Of a stretch of DNA of 64,000 nucleotides, positions 53,301 to 64,000 are shown piece after piece. The stretch is from the NCBI RefSeq assembly GCF_958298935.1, contig NC_084929.1, positions 30,569,501 through 30,633,500 of the forward strand, given 5' to 3'. Position 1 is the first letter of the stretch. Every line of letters starts with the position of its first letter. Source of the stretch: Phragmites australis. Its lineage: Eukaryota; Streptophyta; Magnoliopsida; Poales; Poaceae. The notes under the pieces were generated by a model. It ran no database searches and was not told where the DNA came from. It was given only the letters and a program-made list of their open reading frames with translations. A program made the translations under genes and the position numbers.

Positions 53301-55455
53301 ATGAACTGTTCCATTTCATCCATACTCATGGCATTGCACGCGTTATTCTTTTTAGAGAACGCCGATCCGATGATCCCGGAGGCCGAGTTTGATCCTGATG
53401 CGCCCCACCTTTTTGATCCAGGGTAGCAAGGCAAGCAACTAAGCATATTGATCCCTCTTGTGTAATTGGATAAGTCTAAAATTGATGAAATGCGCTTATG
53501 TATGTATGCATGTTTAGTGAGTCAATGTCGGGTACTAATGGGTAGAACCTATGTCGATTGCATTCTTCTACTTTGAATACGTATGTATTTACATTCCTTG
53601 TAGCCTTGAGGTGTTGTCAATGTCTAGATATGAGTTCGACTTATATGCTTAGCCATGCTTAGGTCATTTGGTAGAAGTCGAACGACGGCGCATCCTGTTG
53701 TTCGCGAACATAGGACCTCCTTATGGTTACATACACTTGTTGAAATTGAGATGGTTGTATGAGTGGTGAGACTGAGATAAGGTGTGGGCAGTGCTAGGAT
53801 GGTGTTTTGTCCTGCCCGGATGTGGAGTTCCCCTGCGTAGGTCGGTAGAGGAAAACCGGACACCGTAGGCCACTTGCATCGTTTAAGGTTGATCATCGTG
53901 GTAGTTGACTTTAGCACTTACCTTACTCAACACATGCCGATCTAATGGTAAGGCGAGCCGAATACCTTCGCAGTTGTGACTTTGTGGGGCTTGAACATCG
54001 ACGGTGTGAGCTGTTAGGCTTGTAAGTGGTACTAGTTTGCTCCGGGAGTAGTTCTAGTACCGTCGCGTCGAGCGATGCATGCCGCACACAGTTGGGACTG
54101 GTTGGGAAAGGTTGACACGGGTACCCCTTAGCAGGTGGCACAAGCCGTATGGTCCCCGAGTCGTGTGGGTCCAGGAGTATCCCCCTGCAAGGTGTATAAA
54201 TAGTTTGAACTGCCACGCTCTCGGTCATGAGTATGCTATTGTTTCATTTGCACCCGGTCATAGAGTTTTGAGTATGGTTTGTGGTTCGGTATGTGGGAGA
54301 TGGTGATGTGGGCACTTGTTACTTATTGATATACATGTTGGTACAGTTACACTTGTTCAGTTGTTAGATGCAGGGTAGTTTTGATATGTTTTGGTAAAGT
54401 TTCAGTCGCTCACACATATGTCTAGGAGGTTTAGTGTATATGTTTTACTTAACCTGTGGTTCATCCTTGCTAATGATCAATGCATAATTCTTGAAGTCGA
54501 GCTATGTATATGTGCTCTATATGGTTTAAGTCTTACGAGTACCTTCGTACTCATGCCTGCGCTTTCAGGTACTCCTGTTGCTGAGGGAGAGGCGGTGTTT
54601 GGCTACTTCGTGCCCGCCGATGCAGGTGGTGGGCAAGAGTAGTGCTTCCTACTCTGGGTGGTCGTGCTTTTGTGATAGAGCCTAAGGGCATATGACTCCA
54701 TCCCCCTTTTGTTTTATAGCTTTTAGTCTTCCGCTGCTTAGTTCTTTTGCTGGTTAGGAGTTGAGCAGGTTTTAGTCTTCTCCTACCTATCTTTTACTGT
54801 AAATTGTGATAACTTGTTGCATGCTTAAGAACTTGTAATATAATGTTAATTACTCGCTCTTTCTTAAGTTTTATTGCGATGTACATGTTGGAAAGGCATG
54901 TGTTCCGATCTTAGGCAAAAAACGCGTGCCGGGACTACCGGGATGATATTCTGGTTAATCATTGAGGTTGTGATTATGAATAATGATCCTCCTAGTGATT
55001 AATTAGAATATTATTTGGACGGTTCCTCACACTTTCACTTCTTGTGATGATTTAATTGTTATATTTAGCTCACCTCTTTGCAATGAGATATGCACTGAGA
55101 ATATTTTTGTAGAACCATCTAATGAACTCACTGCACAAGAGAATGATGAGCTCAAGCAGGAAGTGAAGATGCTCAAAGAAGACTTGGCAAGATTAAAGGC
55201 CAAATGATGTATCCAACCTCCTCAAGATAATCATGATAGCATGATGAACAAGCTTGTGGAGGGGCCCACTGTGACATACTTCAAGTGCCATCAAGAAGAT
55301 AACATATTCTTTCAATGCAAGCAAGTTAAGAAGGAGACCAAGGAAAAAAAGAAGATAAAAAATCTTTCCAACAAGATCTCCAACCTCTACACCAAATCTA
55401 ACTACAGATCAAGAGCAATTACTATAAGCTCAAGAAAAACAACAATAGCAATTCT
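50400..55455 (+). pseudogene. Copia gag (UBN2/SIRE type), split by a solo LTR
   Basis: Pieces in order: AKGILLSSLSIDDFNRVYSL (near 50470), NEKYHVLVTKLNSIKQFVHE (frame-shifted, near 50595), an acidic Ser-rich hinge (51236-51425, EDEDSSSSDESF), LFNFNSKVDAS before 51653, then after the insertion TSCDDLIVIFSSPLCNE and a coiled coil (NDELKQEVKMLKEDLARLKAK, 55150). A CCHC-like zinc knuckle follows (YFKCHQEDNIFFQCKQVKK, near 55275). The excised reading KVDAF|TSCDDL is the expected gag order. Stops and frame changes occur, so it is not functional. Confidence 0.7.
51654..55031 (+). mobile_element. 3.4 kb solo LTR inserted in the Copia gag
   Basis: It starts TGTCACGACCC and ends GGACGGTTCCTCACA. The gag frame is interrupted exactly here and resumes after it. 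Flanks GCTTC/CTTTC are an imperfect target duplication. A splice-like GAAAGGTAAGC-style context is present near 52010 after a CT-rich leader, and CCGGA-type palindromes lie at 52470-52560 and 53035-53220. The last 1.35 kb is shared with 27585-28930. No internal domain is recognised, so I call it a solo LTR, probably of a Gypsy element. Confidence 0.7.
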
Positions 55456-56771
55456 GTTAGTGTTCCAGAGTCTCCGAGTAAGACTCCAAGAGAAAATCTT
55501 TGTCTGTCTTTAAGTCTGAACCCAGAGTCTCCGGATTAACCCGGATACTCTGGACTGTGTTAGTGTCCCGGAGTCTCCGAGTGAGACTACGAGAGAGAGT
55601 CTCTGTCTCGCTTCAAAGCCTAAGCCCGGAGTTTCCGGGTTAGCCCGGATACTCTGGATGCTGTCAGTATCCCGGAGTCTTCGAGTGAGATTTCAAGAAA
55701 GAGTCTCTATCTGCTGAGGGTGCTAAAGACGGAGTCTCCGAGTTGGTCTGGAGTCTCCAGGTCCTGATGCTTCCGGACCTTCCAGGCATCCTTCGGACTA
55801 GTTTCTTGCCCGTTTTTCTCAAGTGTTACCCGGAGTCTCCGGGTGAATCCGGATACTCTGGATCAGTGTAACGGCTAGTTTTGACAGGTTAGGTGCGTGT
55901 GTTTCTGTGCTACCTAGAGTCTCCGGATAAATCCGAATACTCCGGGTCTATCTAAAAAGCACTGTAATGGCTAGTTTTGGGGGAAAGAGTATAAATACCT
56001 CTTCACCCCCTCCATTCAATGCTGTTGAGCTACCTATGAACCAACCTTCTAAAGAGCATTCAATAGTCCTCCCAAACCCCTCTAGTGCTTGATCTTTGCA
56101 AGATTTGGGAGTTAGGGTTTGGGAAGTGAAATCTAGAGCAAGAGAGCAAAAGCAAACCTTTGAGCATTTGAGTTCTTGCCAAGCTGTGATTTGCATTATT
56201 TACTCTTGAAGCTTCGTGCTTCTAGACGGCAAGAGGTCACCCGTAGAGCACCCAATCTTTGTGGAGTGCCACGGGAAGTTTGTATTACTCGTGATTTGAG
56301 TAAGAACCCTAGCTCGATCTTTGTGGTCGCTTGGGTGAGGATAGGGTTGAAAAAGACCCGGCTCTTTGTGAGCTCCTCAACGGAGACGTAGGCACTTCTT
56401 TGTGAGGTGGTCGAATTTCGGGAACAAATCTTGTTTCCATTTACTTTCTTGCACTTTACTCGTTCAAATTGATATTTGTGAATTTGTCTCAATATTGTTG
56501 CTTGTGAGTATTTGAGTGCAGATTGTTGTTGAAAAGGAGCATATACATCTTATAGAGTATGTGGTAACTCGTAGACAATATTAGACTTGCTTAGATTTAC
56601 TTTGATTTCGAGTTCCTGTATAGTCCAGATAATCCGAGTGAATTCGGATACTCCAGAACCCAGAGTATCCGGATTGAGCCGGAGTTTCTAGACACTGTAT
56701 GATCCGCTGCAGAGTTTTAATTTTCAGAAACGACTATTCACCCCCCCCCCTAGTTGACATCAAGTACTTTC
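55456..56771 (+). mobile_element. LTR fragment of another SIRE-like element
   Basis: Repeated CCGGAGTCTCCGGGT-type units (55465-55950), a TATA-like GTATAAATACC (55988), and an end TTGACATCAAGTACTTTCA. The parts at 56290-56420 resemble 36780-36860 of the solo LTR (GTTGAAAAAGACC/GTTGAAAATGACC, CTCCTCAACGGAGACGTAGG/TTCCTCAACAGAGATGTAGG). The 5' end is missing. Confidence 0.65.
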
Positions 56772-57534
56772 ATAAGTGCATATATCTCACAAGTATTCGA
56801 AACTTGTATGCACAAATTTAGGGAAAGTATATCATATGGGTTGTGATTTTGAGACTAACATATGTTGCAAATGATATCTTCGTAGTCTCATAGAGTAATC
56901 TACGTCCCCAGAGGTATGCAATGCTTAAAGATTTCAATTGGTATCATTATCAATTCATTAGTACATTTAAGCTATCTTCATGCATGATATGATTTAGACT
57001 TTCTACCATTACATTTTGTTACATACATACAAGTGGTAATCACAAGTGAGTCTTACCTTATGTGTGAATATAGGCGGAGTTTAGATCATATCATAAGAGT
57101 TCCATGAATTGTAATATTTGTTTTTCCTTTTTTATTGGTATTAATGCTTCATAATCTTTTTCAATTGGTATCAACATAACTCTTTCATATCTCAAGTGGT
57201 GCTATTTATATGGATCATAATTTATGAAGCTATCTCCTATGTGCTCTAATGCTTTTTCTTGGGTTTAACATGTATTTGTAACCTTTTTGAGATTGTTAAC
57301 AAAGGGGGTGATTTTAATGACCAAAGCAAGAAGCAGGTTGCAAGATAGCATGCCTATTGGAGAAAGCAAGATGACTAGAGATGCCAAAGTTGACAAAATG
57401 GGAGAAGAATGAGCTCTTGCATTGATCGATTAAGGGAGATAGTGACGATGAAGAAAAGGGAGCCACAACAAAAAAAGGGACACATTGGTAAGAACATATA
57501 TCCAAGCAAGCATCACCAAAAAGGGGAGATTATA

Positions 57535-59068
57535 GTGAACATGATCTTATTAGAATATATATGTGATTTTGGTGATTAATGTCAATATAATTAATAGAAC
57601 TAACATGTTTATCAAGTATATGTCTTAATAAGTCTCATAGATGCAAGACATGAAGAAGTCATCGAAGTCAGGACAAAGTTTGGACATAATTGGATAATTC
57701 CTATAGAAATTGCATATACCTGATGGTCTGGTGCAGAAAAAGGTGTACACACCGGAGCATTTTCCAGGAGCATGGAAAACTGAGTTGAAAGCAGATTGTA
57801 CACACCAGAAGGTTCGCTGCTCAAGAGTAATGTACATCGAAGCATTTAATAGAAGCTGTGTAATTTTTGGAGAATGAAGTTGACTATACCAGATAGTCCA
57901 GTGATGAAAGAATGACAACATCGCAGTATTTTCCATAAGATAGTCTGGCTCGGGGGAGATGAAGCTATACACATCGGAAGATCCAGTGATAAGAAGACCT
58001 ATACACCAAACAATTGAACAGTGAAGAGATTGGTTCGGTCAGGCTCAAATCTACACACCGGATAGTACAGTGATAGAAGTGAAGGTTACACCAGAACATC
58101 CGGTGTTCAGAAGAGATTTTAGTGGAGTTCCAACTGCTAGATTCCACTGGTGTATGCACCAGATGATCTGGGATTGGTACAACTGTTGTCACCGGATCAT
58201 TCGGTGTTCATAGTAAAGTTGAGCCGTTGGAGCAACAGCTAATTCATGGGGTTGAGCCTATAAATATCCCTCTACTCATTTATTTGAAGGTGCTAGACTG
58301 CAGAGAAGCCAATATACAATTAAGAAGACATCCAATCTATCAAAGTACTAAAAATAATTATCAAGACGATTAAGCATAAGATTAGAGAGTGATTAATACT
58401 TATATGTTTAGAGAGAAGTGTTGCTAGATGCTAAAACCTAGAGAGTAGATTAAGAAGTGATCCAACCTTGTATCGAGAGGTATGCCAACGTCTTAGAGTC
58501 TTGTTGACCCTCCAACTTAGTGTGAAGCGACGACAAGAAGTATGTACAGGGACGTAGATGCCCTTGCCTTGGTGGCTAAAGCTCTAAAATAAAGACGGCG
58601 TACAAGTGACCATAAGAGATATTAGTGGTGAGACCTTACCTTTGTAACTTAATGACTCATCGTACTTGAGATCTTACCTTGATGGTTTGATAGCTCAAGA
58701 GTCGTGATCAGAAGAGTCTTGACGACTAGAAGCATATTCTTTGCGCAGCTCTAACGTGAATTAAGGATGACTTATGTGCCATCGATACCACGAGATAAAA
58801 ATTCTTGTGCCAAGTTTGTTCTCTCTATCTTATTTACGTTTCCGTATTTACATACTTATAATATACCTTTGCGCACTTACTTTCTTAGAGTAGTTTGTTA
58901 AGATTGATTATATGATGCAAACCTTTTGAGTGGTAAAGTATATATAATAGGTAAATTTAAAGTATATTTTGATAAAATTTGATAGAGTTATATCTAGTGA
59001 AGTTTTTAAAACCTAATAATTTTAAGTATCTTAATTTCATTCTCTTAGAATGTCATCGGTCCTCACAG
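57535..59068 (+). repeat. 3' LTR of the SIRE-like element
   Basis: About 1.5 kb. It contains CCGGATCATTCGGTG-type palindromes (57715-58215), a TATA-like CCTATAAATATCCC (58258) and the shared 3' end. Confidence 0.7.
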
Positions 59069-59079
59069 CACATATGCTC

Positions 59080-59335
59080 TTATCGCCCATTATAAAGACG
59101 ATAGACTACTTGTCGTCCTTTTAACATATGATATGTCAACGTGGCAGCCATCATGATGTGTCATCCTTTTAGCATGTGATATGTCAACATGGCAGCCACC
59201 ATGACATCATCATCGAGTCTTAGATCATTGGCATCTTCGAGCTCTCAGTTTAGATCTCAGTTTAGAGCTGTAAATTTTTTCAAACAGATATGAACATTTG
59301 CAATTTTTATTAAAAAAATTCGTGTCGGGCCCGCG
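59080..59335. repeat. Hairpin-bearing repeat, inverted relative of 48371-48665
   Basis: The complement runs CCGACACGAATTTTTTTAAT, then TTGCAAATGTTCATATCTG; the plus strand contains TTATCGCCCATTATAAAGACGATA. It could be the opposite end of a Mutator-like element that starts near 48371. Confidence 0.4.
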
Positions 59336-59389
59336 TGGACACGGTGGACGCCACCCCATCCCCCGCACATTTCCACTGGTGCGGTGGAC

Positions 59390-59495
59390 ACGGTGCTGCC
59401 TCCCACCCCATCGCCGCCGTCGTCTCTCTCTCTCTCTTCCAGTCTCCGCCTCGACGCAGAGAGATCCTCGCGCCGCACCGCCGCGCCCCCTCCAG
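59390..59495 (+). other. Probable non-coding first exon (5' UTR) of VIP2
   Basis: A CT-rich GC-rich leader ends CCCTCCAG|GTCAGT, a good donor site, about 1.9 kb before the first coding exon. No coding start lies in it. The upstream edge is a guess. Confidence 0.4.
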
Positions 59496-60037
59496 GTCAG
59501 TTCACCAGTCCTCTCCCGATTCTTCTCCGTGCTTCCGCGGTGCCGTCCCGCGTCGTAGATTGTCTCGTATGGCAATGGGCAGCCGCCCTGCCCACGCGCG
59601 GGTTCGTCGGCTGATCTGTGACGTTCGGGCGCGCGTCGCTGGCGGGGTCGCTCGCGGCGGAGTGAGTGGCTTCCAACCGCGCGTCGGTTTGGGTTGGGTT
59701 TAGCTTAGATTCGATTTTGCGGTGGGTTTTGTACATTTGGAGTGGCGCTGGGTTCGGAGTCCGGAACCCTGAACTCGTGCTTCGGACGCTTCGCCAAGCA
59801 GAGCCTCAAATCGAGGGTCGAAGTGTGATGGGAAACACCGGAGCAATCGTAGTTGCTGAATACTGTAATTCAGTGTTCGAGATTGTATACTTTTGTGACT
59901 GATCACTGGTCACAGAACCCCCTGTTTTTAGGGGAGTAGAAACCTGGGAAGCATGAAAAGTTTATTTAATAAAACCCTTTGGAATCAGTGTCAAATTTTC
60001 ATGGGTGTAATCAAGGAGCTTCCTGAACTCCAGCAGG

Positions 60038-60322
60038 TCACCCGTCACCAGCTCTCTGTCACCTGTTCATGTAGTACTTAAAGAGTTAAACCGTGCAGCT
60101 TTATTTGTTAGAAAGTTAGATTCTGAATTTGAGAAAAGGCTCAGATAATGTTGCGAAGCATTTTTACCTTCTATAGGAACATCAGATAGACCTCAAACCA
60201 GCCAAAAAAATGTGAAGGAGCCAAACAATGCTGATGCCTGTGGAGATGGAATTGTAGTCAGAGAAACCATGAACATAGAAATCAATTTCCCTGCTTTTAT
60301 TGACTTAGATCAGATATGCTAA
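60038..60322 (+). pseudogene. Unidentified coding-like fragment in the VIP2 leader intron
   Basis: A 95-codon frame has one internal stop (60146-60148). The parts read SPVHVVLKELNRAALFVRKL and SEFEKRLR, then TSDRPQTSQKNVKEPNNADA and VRETMNIEINFPAFIDLDQI. Composition looks like real protein rather than chance. I do not recognise the family. Confidence 0.35.
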
Positions 60323-61408
60323 TCTCTAGGGTATCTATTTTTCGAAGTGGCCTACCAGTTTCAGAAAGTTCCTAATCCAGCATCTCGTGCTTATCCAAAT
60401 ATGTTGTTGGTTCATTGGTTGAGTACCGCATCGGTAATTTTCATGTTTAGACTCTGTATGGAGACACATACACACGAAGGTGAGGATCCTTGAAGCCGAT
60501 TGGGTCCATAAGTAATAAAGTTTTCACAATATACTTATGAATCGGTAGTCGTAAAGTTCTGTGGGCCGTGAGTTCTAGTATCGGGATGCAGTTGGCTTGT
60601 GCTCGTTTGTCATATGTAATTTTGTTTCTTTCACACACTGTTTTCTTTGACTAAATTTCTTTGTAAGTTTTTTTCGAGCTTTGGTTTGCATTGTAGAAAT
60701 TAGCTAGTTTACAGGTACGTGTAAACCGGGAGATAATCAAGCTCTTTATGTTAGTTTTTGCTTGCCAATTTAGGTTTTAAATTCTAGTTGCATATCTGAA
60801 AACACCAATTTGGACCTGAAGGCTGCACTCGCCTTCATGGTGCCGAGACCGGTTATATAATTTCCACTCTATCTTTATATTTTGGTAGTGTGAATTGTTT
60901 TCTTCAATTTTGCCATGCAATTTTTTTGTTCTGTGTGAGTGTCTTTCAATGAGATAACATATTTTAGTTCTCGAGATGTGGCGAATATGTTCAAATTTCG
61001 GCAGGCACCTCACACCTTGCTTCACAGCACAACCTATGAACCTAGTACTGCACTGAAATCCCAAATGGAGTCTTATTGTTCAGTATTATCCCAAATGGAG
61101 TCTTATTGTTCAGTATTGTAAACTATAAATCAACTTTTCCTGCATTGCATTGTCGCATATGCATTTATTCAGTAATGCATTAATCTGGCCATGTGTACTG
61201 ATAAAGAAGATCTAAGTCGAAGCAAATGTGCTTGTTAGCTTTCCTTTTTGTTTCTTTGAAGAATAAAGTGCATTTTTGGAGGAATTCGGTTGTACACATT
61301 ATTTACACATGTATTGCCTCTTATTGGACTCCAGATTGGATAACAATATCATGCCATTTGGCAAATAATATTTGACTCTTGGCTTCTTCGTTCTTGGGCA
61401 TCATCAAA

Positions 61409-64000
61409 ATGTCAGGACCACTGAATGTACGTTCTCTTTTTTCTATCCAGTAAACCATCATAGTCTAGTTTATCAGATCGCTTCTCTGTTACCGGTGGCT
61501 CCTATAACTTGTCCTTTTCTGGACATGGTAATTTGGTAAGTCACTTGCTCTCTGTTTAGCTCCTCTATCTCAAAGGGGACATTAAGCTATTGCTGAATGG
61601 AAAGCAAACAGTCATCTGATGCTCGAGGTTCTTTTTGTCTTATTTCTTGAAGGGTACTTGCTGCTCATTTGTGTAGTGTAACAGCATTATGTACTAGCTA
61701 TTGTTTCTAGAAAAAACTTATGTTTGTATCCTTGTAACTACAAATGCATCTTAAAATATTCCAGTTATCTGTTCTGACAAGTTTGGAACTCATTTTCATC
61801 ATTTTTTGCAGTCAAACATTAGTGGGGCCACCTCAAACCTTCGAGATTCAACAGGAAGATCATTTACATCATCTTTTTCTGGTCAATCTGGCTCACTTCC
61901 AGGTTTCCATCACTCAGGTTAGTGAAAATTACAATATTTTATTTTGTTAGTCCATTGACGCGTGCTGCAATCTCTTGCTTTTCTGTTAACTCTTTTGAAT
62001 TTGCTTGCAAGTTTCACACAACATTCATGGAAATCTCAATCTTACAAATATGTCTGGATCACTAGCACCAAGAAATGCTTCAATGACTGGTCTTCCGTCA
62101 CCAGGGGTTCAACAACCTGGTGGTAGTATTTCCAGTGGCCGGTTCCCCTCAAATAACCTTCAAGCTTCCATGTCTCAGGTCCCCCCCCCACTTCCACAGT
62201 CTGTTCCTGGCTTCCTGCTCACGCAGAGTGAGAGCTCTTTTACTTCAGCTCTCATTTTTGTTTCACTCCCTTTGTAGATTCCTCATGGGCATTCTGGGAT
62301 TAGCAACAGAGGTATGAATGTTGGGAGAACTCCTGTATTTAGTAGTAGCATGAATGCTATTGGTTCAATACAAGGTTTATCCTCAAACTTGGCTAATGTG
62401 GGTAACCGCAATTCTGCTCCTGGGCTGGCAGCTTCTCCACTTTTGGGGAATTTAGGCCCGCAAATAACAAATTCTGGGAGTATTGTGGGTGGGAGCAATA
62501 TTGGAAGAAGTATAAGCTCTGCAGGGCTGTCTATGCCTGGTATTGCATCCCGCATGAATTTGAGTGGCAACTCTGGAAGTGCGGCTATTAATATTCAAGG
62601 ATCCAACAGGATGAGTAGTATGTTTCAACAAGGTATGCAGTTGACATGTTAATCTTTTTCTATTCTTTTGTGGGACATGGTGGTTTGGTTGAACTTTCCA
62701 TGTGTCTTTGATGAATATGTGTACATCTATTCTCAGTTTATCTTTCTTGCTGTCTGGAAAGTGAAGTGATCTGGTAAGAATTATAATTGTATGGTAAGAA
62801 TTTGAAAGGCCCACTGCAGTCATATAAAAATTGAAAGACGAGTAAGAGGGTTGAGGAAGGAAACACTTTACTCTTTGAGTTTCAAATATTGAACTTTAAC
62901 TTGGCTTAATTTGACTCGAAATTGACAAGGGCAACCGAAATGTTTACAAAGTCATTATGTTTATAAAGCAGTACCACTATACATTGAGTCTATGGATGTT
63001 CCTAGCTGTGTTGAGTTGTTAACCATAGGAAGCAAGTAAAATAATGTGGAGTACTGGGTTTATGAAGAGTTTTGGAATGATTTTTTTTTTGTATTAGGTG
63101 TGAATACTGGGCTTTGATTTAATAGTTTTATTTGTTCCTTTACCAGCATCACCACAGTTCATGAACATGCTTGGACGTTCTTACCCAACACCTGGAGGAT
63201 CACTGTCTCAGAATCAAGTGCAGCCAGGAAACAGTTCTTTAGGTTCTTCTGGAATGCTACATGATGGAACCTCCGGTGACAGTTCTCCATTTGATATAAA
63301 TGATTTTCCTCAATTAACAGGGCGGCCTAATTCTGCTGGAGGTGGTCAAGGGCAATATGGTAATATGACAATGCTAACAAATCTTCAGATTTTATTGGAT
63401 TAACTAACTCCCTACGTCTGCATATTGAAGGGTCACTGCAAAAGCATGGAGTGAGTGTTAACGCGATTGTGCACCAAAATCCGGAATTTAGCATTCAGAA
63501 TGAAGATTTTCCAGCATTACCAGGGTTTAAAGGTGTATTTTCACCAATGACCCATTACGTCTCGTTATGCATGTAGTGGACAACTCTTAGACAGTTTATT
63601 TTGTTGTTTGGTATGAATGACTACCTGTTCTTGTTAGCATTACAGTTTGTAGCTTGTGCACTTGCATTTCATCTGTTATTTCTTCATCAACAACATAGAC
63701 TATAATTTGGCACTACATGATAATGTGTGATATCTTATTAACTCCTTGGCTGTTTCTTCTCATTTAAATCACATTCCAAGGCCCTGATACTCTTCTCAAC
63801 TTTCCATTGATCATGTGTTAACATCATTGATACGCTTTCATTAGTTATTGATAATCATGTTGTATTCATTGCATTTGATCTGTCGAAGTCATTTTTCCTT
63901 TCTGCTGATTGTGTTTTTAGTGATATCCTTTTTTTCCCTTTTGGGATATTACGTTATTATATTTTTCTTTGAAATGTAAGGTAGTTCCTCAGATTATGCT
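61409..64000 (+). CDS. VIP2: CCR4-NOT complex subunit NOT2 (VIP2), 5' part
   Basis: Coding exons read 61409-61426 (MSGPLN), 61464-61535, 61812-61917, 62012-62178, 62278-62632, 63147-63359, 63431-63532 and from 63981 (SSSDYA) off the window end. The frame is continuous through all. The protein is Gly/Ser/Asn/Gln-rich and low-complexity, with the VIP2 signatures GRSFTSSFSGQSGSLPG, IPHGHSGISNRGMNVG, SSPFDINDFPQLTGRPNSAG and EFSIQNEDFPALPGFKG. NOT2 scaffolds mRNA deadenylation and transcription control with NOT1 and NOT3; the NOT2/3/5 domain lies beyond this window. Splice borders are GT-AG. The second coding exon would follow an intron of only 37 nt, so its use is uncertain; direct joining of 61426 to 61812 also keeps frame. 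Confidence 0.92.

Larger units (their letters stand above)
49740..59068 (+). mobile_element. SIRE-like Copia element, non-autonomous, with nested insertions
   Basis: Left LTR 49740-50245 (5'-truncated) and right LTR about 57535-59068 share GACCCTC(T/C)AACTTAGT, CCTTGCCTTGGT, TTGCGCACTTACTTT and the end CGATCCTCACA/CGGTCCTCACA. A primer site TGGTATTAGAGCCCC (50248-50262) follows the left LTR. A polypurine tract AAAAAGGGGAGAT precedes the right one near 57519. The interior carries only gag, interrupted by a 3.4 kb solo LTR and a further LTR fragment. No pol is present. The left LTR is about 1 kb shorter than the right. Confidence 0.75.

Noticed and set aside
54391..54642. 83-codon frame in the solo LTR ending in FGYFVPADAGGGQE
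   Set aside because: A related end occurs in the LTR fragment at 28500-28550, but only as part of LTR homology; I cannot show that it is translated.

Overview
This 64 kb window looks like a nuclear chromosome segment from a grass (Poaceae), probably a panicoid. Its genes contain introns with GT-AG borders, the exons of the intron-poor genes are very GC-rich at third positions, and every protein resembles a plant family. The space between genes is filled with nested grass-type transposons (Copia, Gypsy, Mutator-like, CACTA, Tourist-like MITEs, a TRIM and SINE candidates). I see no CRISPR array, operon or prokaryotic defence system, and no rRNA gene or intact tRNA gene.

Six host genes are supported: a dienelactone hydrolase family gene (+, 6118-13543, five exons); a GRAS transcription factor gene of SCARECROW/SCL23 type that is broken by stop codons and a frameshift (+, 18033-19533); a SKU5-similar multicopper-oxidase-like gene (-, 20992-22896, three exons); an LRR subfamily VIII-1 receptor kinase related to the H2O2 sensor HPCA1 (-, 38504-43799, nineteen exons); a KRTCAP2-like small membrane subunit of oligosaccharyltransferase (-, 45892-47944, four exons); and the 5' part of a NOT2/VIP2 subunit of the CCR4-NOT complex (+, from 61409, running off the right end). 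They do not form a pathway; this is ordinary eukaryotic gene order.

Layout. 1-6 kb: a short CACTA element, then a MITE split by a structurally complete 2.5 kb non-autonomous Copia element with a perfect 5-bp target duplication. 6-13.5 kb: the hydrolase gene, whose third intron holds a 2.3 kb LTR element. 14.9-17.1 kb: Gypsy gag remnant and a GTTACGA-rich repeat. 18-23.2 kb: the GRAS pseudogene, a SINE candidate and the SKU5-similar gene. 23.5-33.6 kb: decayed Mutator-like/plant-mobile-domain material with an inserted LTR fragment and a 401-bp TRIM. 34.5-38.2 kb: a 2.8 kb solo LTR and a CACTA terminus. 38.5-48 kb: the receptor kinase and KRTCAP2 genes with a Tourist-like MITE between them. 48.4-59.3 kb: a Mutator-like fragment and a decayed SIRE-like Copia element carrying a nested 3.4 kb solo LTR and another LTR fragment. 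59.4-64 kb: VIP2.

The observations I find most interesting are the nested and structurally datable retroelements, the clusters of short CCGGA-type palindromes lying upstream of TATA-like boxes in several unrelated LTRs, the GRAS gene with few but decisive lesions, the conserved four-cysteine block of the HPCA1-like receptor, and a possible 37-nt intron at the start of VIP2. Splice sites and coordinates were read by eye, so single-base errors are possible.
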